Source: Rhizobiaceae bacterium (GTDB taxonomy: Bacteria; Pseudomonadota; Alphaproteobacteria; Rhizobiales; Rhizobiaceae). From it: a stretch of DNA of 64,000 bases. Below are positions 9,517-18,005 of the stretch, piece by piece. Positions within the stretch are counted from its first letter, which is position 1. Every line of letters begins with the position of its first letter. The translations under genes were made by a program, and so were the position numbers. The DNA lies in NCBI GenBank assembly GCA_025698895.1, contig JAILWO010000002.1, positions 558,001 to 622,000 of the forward strand. The letters run 5' to 3'. A model generated the notes under the pieces. That model was given only the letters and a program-made list of their open reading frames with translations, was not told where the DNA came from and did not search any database.

Positions 9517-10289
9517 AGCAAATGGCAAGCACCGACACGAAGGCGCTGGCCGGGCTCGCGGCGTTCCTGAGGAGGGAAGGCGCGGCACGGGTGGCGGAGC
9601 ACCGCGACGGAACGATCACGCTGGCGGGCGGGAAGGGCGCGCAAATGGCGCTGCCGTCCGCCACCCTGGCAAGGGCGGCGAGCGACGGGCTGGTGACGCG
9701 CAAGGGCGATCGCATCGCGCTCGCAGCCGGAGCGGGGGCCGCGGCGAGGGCGGGGCTGGTGGAGCCGTCCCGCGACCGGCCGGGCTTCGATCCGTCGGAA
9801 TCGCCGCTGGCGCAGCTTGCCGCCCGCAAGGGCAGGGACGGCCGGGCCTTCCTGGAACAATGCGAGGTGGAAGCCGGCGAGCGCCTGCGGGCGGACTATA
9901 CGCGCGGGCAGATCATGCCGAGGCTGGGCGCGAACTGGATCTCGGCCGTGGCGACCGGACGCCGTTCGGGCATGGCCGGCGGCATGGGCGAACTGACGGA
10001 CGCCGCGCTCGCCGCGCGGCAACGGGTGGACGCCGCGCTCGCCGGTGTCGGCCCCGAACTCGGCGGGGTGCTGATCGACGTGTGCTGCTTCCACAAGGGC
10101 ATGGAGACGGTGGAGTTCGAGCGCGGCTGGCCGGTGCGCTCGGCCAAGGTGGTGCTGAAGACGGCGCTGGCCGCGCTGGCGCGGCATTACTGGCCCGACA
10201 GGCGGGCGGCGGGCCGGACCGGCAGGGTGCTTCACTGGGGCGCTGACGGATACCGGCCGGATCTGTCGGCCGCGATGCCGGATAGATAG
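9513..10289 (+). CDS. DUF6456 domain-containing protein
   Basis: A 258-residue protein of unknown function, coupled by an ATGA overlap to the DnaA-like gene. The C-terminal half (about 90-230) is the conserved DUF6456 region: SPLAQLAARKGRDGRAFL, AGERLRADYTRGQIMPRLGA, then VLIDVCCFHKGMETVEFERG and a helical end with LAALARHYW. The N-terminal 80 residues look like a winged-helix module (LAAFLRREGAARVAEHRDGT). The coupling suggests both proteins act together, perhaps in DNA binding or replication control; that role is inference. Confidence 0.8.
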   Translation: MKQMASTDTKALAGLAAFLRREGAARVAEHRDGTITLAGGKGAQMALPSATLARAASDGLVTRKGDRIALAAGAGAAARAGLVEPSRDRPGFDPSESPLAQLAARKGRDGRAFLEQCEVEAGERLRADYTRGQIMPRLGANWISAVATGRRSGMAGGMGELTDAALAARQRVDAALAGVGPELGGVLIDVCCFHKGMETVEFERGWPVRSAKVVLKTALAALARHYWPDRRAAGRTGRVLHWGADGYRPDLSAAMPDR

Positions 10290-10293
10290 GAAC

Positions 10294-10725
10294 CTACCCC
10301 GCCACGGCCTCGGAGCGCGCGGCGTCCGCCTCGGCCTTGATGCGGCGCACCATCGAGCGCAGGCCGTTGGCGCGCTGCGGCGTCAGATGCTCGACGAGAC
10401 CCAGCGAGCGCATGGCGTCCTCGGCGTCGATCGAGCCGATCTCGCTGGCCGGCTTGCCCGAAAACAGCGCGATCATGACGGCGACCAGCCCGCGCACGAT
10501 ATGCGCGTCGGAATCGCCGCGGAAGGTGAGCACCGGATCCTCGCCGCCATCCTTTTCGGTCAGCAGCCAGACCTGGCTGACGCAGCCCTGGACCTTGTGC
10601 GCGTCGTCGCGCGCCTCGTCGGGCAGCGGTTCGAGGTCGCGTCCGAGGTCGATCAGGTAGCGGTAGCGCTCCTCCCAGTCGTCGAGGAAGGCGAAATCAT
10701 CCTGTATGGTCTGAAAATCGGCCAT
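10294..10725 (-). CDS. sufE: SufE family Fe-S cluster assembly protein
   Basis: A 143-residue SufE protein, which accepts sulfane sulfur from the cysteine desulfurase SufS on a conserved cysteine and passes it to the SufBCD scaffold. The active cysteine is C48 in HKVQGCVSQVWL, and the family ending LVEHLTPQRANGLRSMV is present. The ATG at 10725 (MADFQTI) matches the family start; an in-frame ATG 21 bp further upstream is possible but less likely. It converges with the DUF6456 gene, with only 4 bp between the stops. Confidence 0.93.
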   Translation of the reverse strand: MADFQTIQDDFAFLDDWEERYRYLIDLGRDLEPLPDEARDDAHKVQGCVSQVWLLTEKDGGEDPVLTFRGDSDAHIVRGLVAVMIALFSGKPASEIGSIDAEDAMRSLGLVEHLTPQRANGLRSMVRRIKAEADAARSEAVAG

Positions 10726-10773
10726 GGCCCGCATATAGGCGTGCAAGGCGCCGAGGTCACGGAAAAAGCCATC

Positions 10774-10849
10774 GCTAGTGTCCCGATTCGGAAATTCGTT
10801 TCACCCGGTATCGGCGCCGGACGAATTTCCGAATCGAAAGGACACTAGC
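10774..10849. repeat. 76-bp palindromic element (long inverted repeat)
   Basis: The left arm GCTAGTGTCC-CGATTCGG-AAATTCGT (10774-10799) and the inverted right arm (10821-10849) are identical except for three extra bases in the right arm, giving a stem of about 26 bp around a GC-rich loop that holds CCGG palindromes. It lies in the gap between sufE and the DUF5330 gene and looks like a miniature palindromic repeat of the REP or MITE kind. There is no T run for a terminator. Confidence 0.75.
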
Positions 10850-11003
10850 AATTTCAAGATTCTGGTGTGACCGCCACACCGGGGAAAGAAAGACCGTCGC
10901 GGGCGGCACGAGGGCACAGCTCGCCCGCGACGCGCCGTCCGGCCGGGCCGGAAGGCGGAAATGGTTACCCCGGCCGGCGACGTGCAAGCGCCGCCCACCC
11001 GGC

Positions 11004-11387
11004 TCACTGCGTGGATTTGACCGTGCCGGTGGTCAGCTTGTCGGCGGTGGCCGAGGCGCGGATCGCCTCCTCGACCGTGGCCGGCGCGGCGGCGCCGGCA
11101 TTGGCGACCGCCGTTTCCGGTTCGTCGCGCCCGTCTATCCAGCCCATGGCGATGACGGCAGCCGTCTCGGCGCGGCTGGCGATGGTGCCCATCGCCGCGC
11201 GGCCGGTGTCGCAGACCTGCGGCTGGCGCTCGCACATGCCGGCGATGTCGCCGGCCGCGGTGCGCGCCGCCCAGAACGCCTCCAGCACGCTGACCTGTCG
11301 CGCGCCGTCATCGCCGTCGGCACCGCCGATCGGAATGATGAGAAGCACGAGCGACAGCCAGAATGCCGACCTGATGATGAAACCCAT
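11004..11387 (-). CDS. DUF5330 domain-containing protein
   Basis: A 127-residue protein with one N-terminal membrane or signal segment (FIIRSAFWLSLVLLIIPIGG, residues 3-22) and a short exported region with two cysteines (MCERQPQVCDTG) that could form a disulfide. It matches DUF5330, known from rhizobia next to sufE. The ATG at 11387 has GAGGGCAAG upstream. Function unknown; a periplasmic or inner-membrane location is likely. Confidence 0.8.
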   Translation of the reverse strand: MGFIIRSAFWLSLVLLIIPIGGADGDDGARQVSVLEAFWAARTAAGDIAGMCERQPQVCDTGRAAMGTIASRAETAAVIAMGWIDGRDEPETAVANAGAAAPATVEEAIRASATADKLTTGTVKSTQ

Positions 11388-11540
11388 TGTCTTGCCCTCA
11401 TGTGCGGCCGGCCCGTCATTTGCCGCGGTCCGGTCCATCGCTGCAAACCTCGCATGGGCGGCGCCAAGAGCCGCTTGCGCGGCAAATGCGGATTTGCCTC
11501 AAATTTTATCCATCCCGTCCCTTCGGCCAGGCATGCGACG

Positions 11541-11560
11541 ACCGTTCGAATTCGAACGGT
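11541..11560. promoter_or_regulatory. Perfect 20-bp palindrome between divergent genes
   Basis: ACCGTTCGAATTCGAACGGT is a perfect palindrome. With GAC and GTC one base further out, the dyad extends to 28 bp with a single mismatched pair. It lies in the 473-bp gap (11388-11860) between the DUF5330 gene and the divergent sensor kinase. Nothing else was recognised in this gap. A binding site for a dimeric regulator is the natural reading, but the cognate factor is unknown. Confidence 0.6.
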
Positions 11561-11860
11561 TGTCAAAACCCATCTTAAACCAGAGAAGCTGTTGAAATAG
11601 AAGGCCTTTCTGCGATCGAACCAGCGCCTGGCCGCGGCGGGGGGATTTTACGGCGCGTTTACCACGCTCCCAGACGGAGGGGTCCAAGGGCGCAGAAAGC
11701 GCCAAATCACGCCTGCCGAACGCCCGCCGGGGCGGCTCGTTTATCTCTTCCTTAAACCGTCGATGCGACGGTCGGACATAACAAGAAGCGAGTTCGGCGG
11801 GCGGTTCGTGACGCCCCAAAAGGCCGGCGAGAGTGCGTTGCGTTGAACGGTGAAGCGTCC

Positions 11861-13627
11861 ATGGAAACGGGGTGGCAGGGCAACGTCCTCGACGTCTGCG
11901 ACCGCTTCGTGCGCCCCTCGGTGACGGACCGGGAAGAGCGTGCGCGCCAGCGGCGGCTCCTGTCGGCGCTGTTCGTGTTTCCCTTCCTCGCGGCCGGCGG
12001 CCTGGCCTTGACCCTGCCGCATCTGGTTTCCACGGGTCTGGCGCTGGCGGCGATCTGCGGGCTGTTCGGAGCGGCCTGGGCGCTGGCGCTGGCGCTGGCC
12101 GCGAGCGGCCGCCGCCGGCTCGTCGAGGCGCTGGCGCTTGCCGGGGGCGCGGCCACGGTGGCCGCGATCGCCGGATTGGCCGGCGGCGCGGCCTCGCCCC
12201 TGATGCTGCTTGCGGCCATGCCGCTGGTCGAGGCACGGCAGGTCGCGGGCACGCGCAATGCGCTTATATGGGGCGGGATCGCCTCGGCCGCCTCCCTTTT
12301 CGGCGCGCTGGCGCTGGCGGGTCTGGCACCGCAGGCCGCCGCCCCGGCGGCATGGCACTGGCTGGTGCCGGCGCTCTGGTCCGTGACGGTCTGGATGCGG
12401 CTGGACAGGCGGAGCGACGGTGCGCCGTCGGCGGCCAGCACCGAGGCCTCGCCGCTGGAAGAGCTGCTCGGCATCGTGAGGCTGGACCTCTCGCCGGGCG
12501 GCGATGTCGCCGAAGCGCGCGGCCCGGCCAGGCGGGTGCTCGGCCTGCAGCCGGAACTGCTTCTGGGCAACGGCCTGTTCGAGCGCGTGCATGTGGCCGA
12601 CCGTGTCGCCTATCTGTGCGCGCTGGGCGCGGTGCGCGAGGGCGCGGACGAGCGCACGGTGCCCGTGCGGCTGAGGCTGCCGCAGGTCCTGATCGCGGGG
12701 CGGCCGGCGACGACCGGTCAGTTCCGGCCATTCAGGCTGACCTTCGGCCGGACGCCGGACGGCGCGATCATCGCCGCGCTGCGCGACGATGCCGAGGAGG
12801 CTTCGCTGAGGGAGGCGCTCGATGAAGCGCTGGACAAGGCGGCGTCCATCGATGTGGCCAAGAGCCGCTTCCTGGCGGCGGTGAGCCATGAGCTGCGCAC
12901 GCCGCTCAACGCCATCATCGGCTTTTCCGACATATTGCTGCACGAGCTGTTCGGCGCGTTCCGCGACGAGCGCCAGCGCGAATATGTCGGGCTGATCCAG
13001 GAGTCGGGCACGCATCTTCTGTCGGTGGTCAACTCGATCCTCGACGTGTCGAAAATCGAATCGGGCGCCTACGCGATCCATCCCGAGGCCTTCGCCTTCC
13101 ACGAGGCGGCGGCGATGGCGCATTCGATGATGAGTTTCCAGGCGCGGTCGAAGTCGATCCGCCTCGTGAACGAGGTGGCGCCCGAGGTCGGCGGCGTGGA
13201 GGCCGACCGGCGCGCCGTGCAGCAGATCCTGATCAATCTTCTCTCGAACGCGATCAAGTTCACGCCCGAGGGCGGCGAGGTGCGGATCGGCGCCGGACGG
13301 CTGGGTTCGAAACTGACCTTCTGGGTGACCGACAACGGCATCGGCATTTCCGAAGGCGACCTTGGCCGGATCGGCCAGCCCTTCATGCAGGTGCAGAACG
13401 ACTATACGCGCCAGTTCGAGGGGACGGGGTTGGGCCTGTCGCTGGTCAAGGGACTGGTGGAACTGCATGGCGGCGAAATGTCGATCGAAAGCGCGCCGGG
13501 AGCGGGAACGACGGTTTCGATCGGCCTGCCGGCGGCGCGGGACGGCGAAATGAGCGGGGGCGCGGAGACAGTCGCACAGCACGAACAACTGGAGGCCGAC
13601 CATGGCGCGATCCGCGAAACGGCGTGA
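11861..13627 (+). CDS. Membrane-bound sensor histidine kinase
   Basis: A 588-residue sensor kinase. The first 180 residues hold five or six hydrophobic segments (for example LFVFPFLAAGGLALTL). A PAS-like region (about 200-310) follows, then a HisKA domain with the phosphoacceptor motif VSHELRTPLNAIIGFSDI and an HATPase_c domain with NLLSNAIKF (N box), VTDNGIGI (G1) and GTGLGLSLVKGL (G2). The ATG at 11861 is preferred; a TTG at 11843 would add six residues. It overlaps the next gene by 26 bp. No response regulator is adjacent, so its partner is unknown; kinases of this type in rhizobia often feed the DivK/PleD network, which is an inference here. Confidence 0.88.
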   Translation: METGWQGNVLDVCDRFVRPSVTDREERARQRRLLSALFVFPFLAAGGLALTLPHLVSTGLALAAICGLFGAAWALALALAASGRRRLVEALALAGGAATVAAIAGLAGGAASPLMLLAAMPLVEARQVAGTRNALIWGGIASAASLFGALALAGLAPQAAAPAAWHWLVPALWSVTVWMRLDRRSDGAPSAASTEASPLEELLGIVRLDLSPGGDVAEARGPARRVLGLQPELLLGNGLFERVHVADRVAYLCALGAVREGADERTVPVRLRLPQVLIAGRPATTGQFRPFRLTFGRTPDGAIIAALRDDAEEASLREALDEALDKAASIDVAKSRFLAAVSHELRTPLNAIIGFSDILLHELFGAFRDERQREYVGLIQESGTHLLSVVNSILDVSKIESGAYAIHPEAFAFHEAAAMAHSMMSFQARSKSIRLVNEVAPEVGGVEADRRAVQQILINLLSNAIKFTPEGGEVRIGAGRLGSKLTFWVTDNGIGISEGDLGRIGQPFMQVQNDYTRQFEGTGLGLSLVKGLVELHGGEMSIESAPGAGTTVSIGLPAARDGEMSGGAETVAQHEQLEADHGAIRETA

Positions 13628-14411
13628 GACCAGGCGCCGGCGGGGCCTGGCGGCGATGGCGGGAAGTGCGATCCTGGCCAATCCGATCGCGGTCGGCGGC
13701 ACGACCGCCTTCCTGGTGGCCTTCACCTTCATCTCGGCCAACGCGCTCTGGTATCAGCCGCACAAGCATCCCAACGCCTTCCTCTACGGACCGCCGGAGC
13801 CCCCGCCCGCCGCCGAGCAGGGCGAACAGCCTCGTGAGACGTCGATCCGCATCGAGCGCGAGGCCGATGTGGAAGAGGCCGCCAAACGGGCGGCCGACCG
13901 GGCGCTGGCGGGCGACCGGCGCGTGGCGGACGTGCAGGCGGAACTGGCTGGACGCGGCCTCTATGACGGGCCGATCGACGGGCTGGAAGGCCCGCGCACG
14001 AACGCGGCGCTGGCCGAATGGCGCAAGCTGGCCGGCCTGCCGGAAGGCGGAGGCGTGGACGAGGCGCTGACGGCATCGCTCGGGCTCGACGGCAGGCAAG
14101 GGGCCGACGGCCGGCGCGACACCGCGCAGCCGGCGGTCAGCATCGAGGAACTGATCGAGGCGCCGCTGCCGACGCCGCGCGCCGACGCGACGACCACGGC
14201 CTCGGTCGACACAAAGGGCGATCCGCTGATCAGGCAGGTCCAGGCGGGGCTGAAGGCCTTCGGCAATGACGGCATCGAACTGGACGGGGTGGTCGGGCCG
14301 CGCACGAGGGCGGCGATCCGCGAGTTCCAGTCGCTGTTCGGGCTCGAGGAGACGGGCGAGGCCGACGAGGCGCTGCTGGCCAAGATGCGGGAAGTGGGGT
14401 TGACGAACTGA
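13602..14411 (+). CDS. Peptidoglycan-binding domain protein, membrane anchored
   Basis: A 269-residue protein: a basic N-terminus (RSAKRRETRRRRG), one membrane segment at about 28-50, a Pro/Glu-rich linker, and two PG_binding_1 modules (about 105-155 and 205-265; motifs LYDGPIDGLEGPRTNAALAE and DGVVGPRTRAAIREFQSLFG). It should span the inner membrane and hold peptidoglycan in the periplasm. It overlaps the sensor kinase by 26 bp, which suggests joint expression and a link between envelope state and signalling. Confidence 0.88.
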   Translation: MARSAKRRETRRRRGLAAMAGSAILANPIAVGGTTAFLVAFTFISANALWYQPHKHPNAFLYGPPEPPPAAEQGEQPRETSIRIEREADVEEAAKRAADRALAGDRRVADVQAELAGRGLYDGPIDGLEGPRTNAALAEWRKLAGLPEGGGVDEALTASLGLDGRQGADGRRDTAQPAVSIEELIEAPLPTPRADATTTASVDTKGDPLIRQVQAGLKAFGNDGIELDGVVGPRTRAAIREFQSLFGLEETGEADEALLAKMREVGLTN

Positions 14412-14416
14412 CCGTT

Positions 14417-14534
14417 CGGCAATCGGCAGTCGGCAAATCGGCAGTCGGACGACGTTCAGGTCGAAACAGCCTTCCGCAAATCCGCCGACCCGACTATCCA
14501 TGTCACGACTGCCGATTGCCGACTGCCGATTGCC
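14417..14534. repeat. Inverted pair of heptamer arrays (CGGCAAT/CGGCAGT)
   Basis: The left array (14417-14447) is CGGCAAT, CGGCAGT, CGGCAAAT, CGGCAGT in tandem. The right array (14506-14534) is the same units in reverse complement (ACTGCCG, ATTGCCG). A spacer of about 58 bp separates them. The left array starts 5 bp after the peptidoglycan-binding gene and the right one ends 3 bp before the next ATG. The same family returns in the GTA cluster at 31067-31110 and 32736-32840. Confidence 0.85.
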
Positions 14535-14537
14535 CCG

Positions 14538-14891
14538 ATGGCCATGCGCATCACCTCCGATCTGTTCGTGTCAGCGCTGGTAAGGCGCGTCTTCGGGCTT
14601 GGCGGCTTCGCGGCGGTGATACGGCGCGGGTCCACGGAGGCGGGGGCCGTCTATCTCTTGCGCCGCTCGCGGCTGGGGCTGGTGACGCTCTATGGCCCCG
14701 CCCCGCAATCGAGCTACGAGGGCAGGCCCGACGAGCGCCTGTTCCACGCCGTCGTGGAGGATGGCGAGGAAGCCGACATCGAGGCGCGGCTGGCGCGCGA
14801 AGCCAGGTTCGATCCGGATCTGTGGGTGGTGGAGATCGAGGCCGACGGGCTGCCCGACGATCTCATCCCGCTTTCGCGGCCGGAAGGCTGA
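14538..14891 (+). CDS. DUF1491 family protein
   Basis: A 117-residue soluble protein of the DUF1491 family, conserved in Alphaproteobacteria. Typical segments are LFVSALVRRVFGLGGFAAVI, YLLRRSRLGLVTLYGPAP and the acidic end DLWVVEIEADGLPDDL. Function unknown. Its 3' end overlaps the convergent DUF2336 gene by 29 bp. The start sits directly behind the inverted heptamer array, so its ribosome-binding region is inside repeat DNA. Confidence 0.85.
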   Translation: MAMRITSDLFVSALVRRVFGLGGFAAVIRRGSTEAGAVYLLRRSRLGLVTLYGPAPQSSYEGRPDERLFHAVVEDGEEADIEARLAREARFDPDLWVVEIEADGLPDDLIPLSRPEG

Positions 14892-15894
14892 CCGTCTCGC
14901 CATCGTCGTTGACGGCGCGCGGTTCGCGCGGCGCGGGACGCGCGACGGCGGCGGCGATCGATTCGGCCTTCCAGGCACGGGTGCGTTCGCGGGCGGCGTC
15001 GGGATGCAGAAGCTCGAAACGGTCGAGAAACAGCCGGATCGCCTCGGCATGGGCGAAGCGGTCGGGATAGGCCGCGGCCACCACGACGAAGGCCTGTTCG
15101 GAGGTGAGCGACAGCGCGCGCAGGGCGGCCAGCATGTCGAACCAGCCTTGCTGCCTGCCGAACAGCGAGCGGGCGCGGGCGAAGTCGATGCCGAGCGCGT
15201 CGGCGAGCGCGGTCTGGAGCAGGGCGGGCGCGCCGGTGAGCGCCGCCGCGCGCAGGGTCGGCCAGTCGACGCGGGGACGGTGCCCGCCGGCGTCGCGCAG
15301 GCTTTGGACACGCCTCAGGGCCGGCTCGCCGGCCGGGCTCATCATCGAGCGCAGGCGCCGACGCACCGATTCGGCGTTCTCGCCGGCGACCGCCAGCGGG
15401 GTTTTCGGCCGGGCCGCCGGCGCGGACGCGGCGGGTGTCGCGGCGATGTCGGGAAGCCTGCTGCGCGCGGCCGCGTCGAGGATGCACAGCCTGGCCCCCT
15501 CCGTCAGCGTGGCCCGCGACAGGATGGCGGCCAGATGCGCCTTGCCCTGGCGCGACGCGATGCCCACCAGATCGGCTTCCGACAGGGCCGGCGAGCGCGC
15601 GAGCAGCGGCGCGGCGATCTCGACGCTCTCCTCGGCCAAGCGGCGCACCAGCGCGCGCGGCGCGATCGGCCCGTCCGACAGCGCCGCCGCCACGTAGCGC
15701 CGGGTGCCGGCGGCGAGCGAGGGCAGAAGCGGCAGGACGAGATCGTCGAGCTGGGCGGCGTCGCGCCGCGAGGGACGGGTGAGCGAGCAGAAGGCGGTGA
15801 CGGCGGCGCGCACGATGCGGTCGGCGCGCTGTTCTTCGCCGGCTTCCGTGGATTTTTCGAGGGGCGGGAGGTCTTCGGAAGCAGGCAGGGTCAC
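14863..15894 (-). CDS. DUF2336 domain-containing protein
   Basis: A 343-residue, helix-rich, Ala/Arg-rich cytoplasmic protein of the DUF2336 family, built like HEAT repeats (SVEIAAPLLARSPALSEADL, PALLQTALADALGIDFARAR). Function unknown; family members are widespread in Alphaproteobacteria. The last residues are encoded in the overlap with DUF1491. Confidence 0.8.
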   Translation of the reverse strand: MTLPASEDLPPLEKSTEAGEEQRADRIVRAAVTAFCSLTRPSRRDAAQLDDLVLPLLPSLAAGTRRYVAAALSDGPIAPRALVRRLAEESVEIAAPLLARSPALSEADLVGIASRQGKAHLAAILSRATLTEGARLCILDAAARSRLPDIAATPAASAPAARPKTPLAVAGENAESVRRRLRSMMSPAGEPALRRVQSLRDAGGHRPRVDWPTLRAAALTGAPALLQTALADALGIDFARARSLFGRQQGWFDMLAALRALSLTSEQAFVVVAAAYPDRFAHAEAIRLFLDRFELLHPDAARERTRAWKAESIAAAVARPAPREPRAVNDDGETVSLPAAKAG

Positions 15895-16068
15895 GGGTCG
15901 CTACGCTCACAATACGGGTCGACGCGGGTACTGGGGAGCGATGCTCTTCACAGATCGCCCCCTTCGGTCACGCTATCATCACAAGCGTTAGCAGCTCGTT
16001 AACCCTGTGCTGTCCTAATCCGGGACGGAAGCGTTGCGTTCGTCCGATCCATCGATTCGTGAAGGCGC

Positions 16069-16239
16069 ATGAGCATGAACACGATACTCAAATTCGATCC
16101 CCGGCGAAGGGATCGCGACTACCGGCCCCCGAAGCCGGAGACATCGGCCGAGATCATCCTGTTTCCAGGCGTGCGCTACGAGCGCCGCGAGGACGGGCAG
16201 ACGCAGACGGTCGCGAAGGGCGAACTGAAGGAAGGCTGA
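16069..16239 (+). CDS. Small conserved hypothetical protein (56 aa)
   Basis: A short protein beginning MSMNTILKFDPRRRDRDYRP and containing EIILFPGVRYERREDG, an arrangement seen in small unannotated genes of rhizobia. It is polar and basic, without a signal sequence. The ATG at 16069 is followed by a second ATG at 16075. It converges with the DUF1254 gene 16 bp downstream. Support is a protein-like sequence and good fit of the gap; function unknown. Confidence 0.6.
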   Translation: MSMNTILKFDPRRRDRDYRPPKPETSAEIILFPGVRYERREDGQTQTVAKGELKEG

Positions 16240-16255
16240 GCGGGCGGGCACGGCC

Positions 16256-16798
16256 TCAGGCCGGCCGGCAGGTCACGCCTTCCAGAAAGCGCAGCACTTC
16301 GGCGCGCCATTCGGCGTCCGGCCTGAAGGCGCGCACCACCACGATCCCTTCGGTCGCTTCCGTCTCGACGATCACCGAGCGCTCATATTCGGCCGGAAGC
16401 TCCTTGCGCAGTTCCAGCATCTGGGCGGGCGTGACGATCAGCAGATCGAGGAGGCCCTGATCCGCCGTCCTGTCGTTGAAGGAATAGAGATTGACGCCGG
16501 CGCGGTCATAGACCGAGACCGACCAGAAGGGCACCGTTTCCCGACCCGCGAGCCGGGCCGGTGCCTCGCTCAGGTCGAAACGGCAGGCGGCGGCCTCGAA
16601 CAGCGGGTCGATGCCCGACACCAGCGGCTCGACCGTCTCGTCGCCGCTGACCCTGACTATCGAATAGGGGCCGGCCGCGGCGGCGAGCTTCGACCAGGCG
16701 TCGCGCTCGGAATAGGCCGGCACCATCAACAGCACGGCGATATGGACGATCGCGGCCCCGACCAGGCCGAGCAGCAGCGCGTAGGCGAGGCTCCTCAT
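16256..16798 (-). CDS. DUF1254 domain-containing membrane protein
   Basis: A 180-residue protein with one N-terminal membrane segment (YALLLGLVGAAIVHIAVLLM, residues 6-25) and an exported domain. It follows the DUF1214 gene by 10 bp on the same strand; the two small DUF1254 and DUF1214 proteins form a standard rhizobial pair. Typical segments are CRFDLSEAPARLAGRETVPF and WSVSVYDRAGVNLYSFNDR. Function unknown; both probably face the periplasm. Confidence 0.8.
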   Translation of the reverse strand: MRSLAYALLLGLVGAAIVHIAVLLMVPAYSERDAWSKLAAAAGPYSIVRVSGDETVEPLVSGIDPLFEAAACRFDLSEAPARLAGRETVPFWSVSVYDRAGVNLYSFNDRTADQGLLDLLIVTPAQMLELRKELPAEYERSVIVETEATEGIVVVRAFRPDAEWRAEVLRFLEGVTCRPA

Positions 16799-16808
16799 GC
16801 CGGGTCCG

Positions 16809-17420
16809 TCACGATGGGCAGCCGACGCGGCGGATAGCCGGAAGCCCGACCTCGCCGACGCGGGCCGAGGAGGCGACCGGCGTGTCGTAGAGTGCCAGCA
16901 CCAGCGTCATCGGCCCCGACCCGCCGGCATAGAGCCAGTTGCCGGGCCGCGGCATGCCCGAAACCGCGACGACGACGCGGCCGTCGGCCTCCCGCAGCAC
17001 CTCGTGCGAATGAAGGGCGGGCGGGCGCGGACGGGCCTCGCCCGACCTCGGTCGCCAGGCCGCACGACGGATCGGCCGGCCCGCCGCGTCCTCTGCATGC
17101 AGCGTGAAGAAGCGCGCGGCGGGCGAGGGGCCTTCCACGACATAATCGCATTCGCGCCTCAGCGGCTCGCCGCCATCGTCGCGGCCGGCGGTGAACTCCA
17201 GTCCCTCGGAGGGGCCGAGCGGCAGCTCGGCCCCGCGCGAGGCGCGCGCCCGCGAATAGGGATCGACGCCGGCCGTGCCGGTGGCGGGATAGGCCGTCCA
17301 TGCGCCGATCTCGAGCGCGCCGAGCCCACCGACATGGTCCAGCGCGTACCAGACCGACGCCGCGCCGCCGCCGACGGCGACCAGAAGCGTGACGGCGGTG
17401 AGGAAGATGGCGCGCAGCAT
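16809..17420 (-). CDS. DUF1214 domain-containing membrane protein
   Basis: A 203-residue protein with an N-terminal membrane segment (IFLTAVTLLVAVGGGAASVW) and a periplasmic DUF1214 beta domain (AWTAYPATGTAGVDPYSRAR, then PRPGNWLYAGGSGPMTLVLA and LYDTPVA). It is the upstream member of a two-gene operon with the DUF1254 protein. The ATG at 17420 is the first start of the open frame. Confidence 0.82.
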   Translation of the reverse strand: MLRAIFLTAVTLLVAVGGGAASVWYALDHVGGLGALEIGAWTAYPATGTAGVDPYSRARASRGAELPLGPSEGLEFTAGRDDGGEPLRRECDYVVEGPSPAARFFTLHAEDAAGRPIRRAAWRPRSGEARPRPPALHSHEVLREADGRVVVAVSGMPRPGNWLYAGGSGPMTLVLALYDTPVASSARVGEVGLPAIRRVGCPS

Positions 17421-17741
17421 GACTCGACGAAGCGGGATCCGGGTGGGCTTCTTATCGCGACGCCGGCAGCCGGATGCAAGGCGCGGAAGACGGTACGATC
17501 AGGAATGCGCCGCAATTGCACCGCAATCGCGGCGCACCGTGATCCCGATTGGGCCGATATGGCTTTCGCGGTGTCAGAGGCTTCGACCCGCCATTCTCCT
17601 TCCGATCCCGAGCAGCCAGGAGCGCCGCGACCGTGATGTCGCCGTGCTCCAAGCCGCTTTTCCAGGCCCGGCTCCCGCCGAAGCCCGGAAAGGCGGATCA
17701 GTTCCAAGGGCGGGAGCATCATCCCGCAGGAAGTGGCACGG
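17421..17741. other. Intergenic region without a recognisable gene
   Basis: This 321-bp stretch between divergent genes contains several open frames on both strands, but none shows protein-like composition or a known motif. No repeat or operator was recognised. It should hold the promoters for both the DUF1214 pair and the small-gene run that starts at 17742. Confidence 0.5.
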
Positions 17742-18005
17742 ATGCCGACACATACCTCGCATTCGGTCGTGAGCTTCAAGGCGCGGTTCATGCTTCGCGG
17801 CTTCGAGGCCCCGCAGCCGCCCGGCGCCTATCGCGTGGAGCGCGACGACGAGGCCATCGAGGGTGCGACATGGCTGGCGTGGCGCAGGATCGCGACCTTC
17901 ATTCATCTCCCGGCGATCGGCGTCGCCAACGGTGCGAGCCAGATGCTCGAGATCGATCCGGACGAGCTGGACGCCGCGCTGCGCAAGGATGTGGAGGCGG
18001 CATGA
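17742..18005 (+). CDS. Small hypothetical protein
   Basis: An 87-residue soluble protein with segments FKARFMLRGFEAPQPPGAYR and WRRIATFIHLPAIGVANGAS. The pattern of a short beta-rich core with a DE-rich end (MLEIDPDELDAALRKDVEA) suggests a real gene. The ATG at 17742 is chosen because AGGAAG lies 8 bp upstream; a GTG at 17733 overlaps that RBS. It overlaps the next gene by 4 bp (ATGA). Function unknown. Confidence 0.6.
   Translation: MPTHTSHSVVSFKARFMLRGFEAPQPPGAYRVERDDEAIEGATWLAWRRIATFIHLPAIGVANGASQMLEIDPDELDAALRKDVEAA

Noticed and set aside
11541-11560. A LexA (SOS) box
   Set aside because: The alphaproteobacterial SOS box is a direct repeat, while this site is an inverted repeat.
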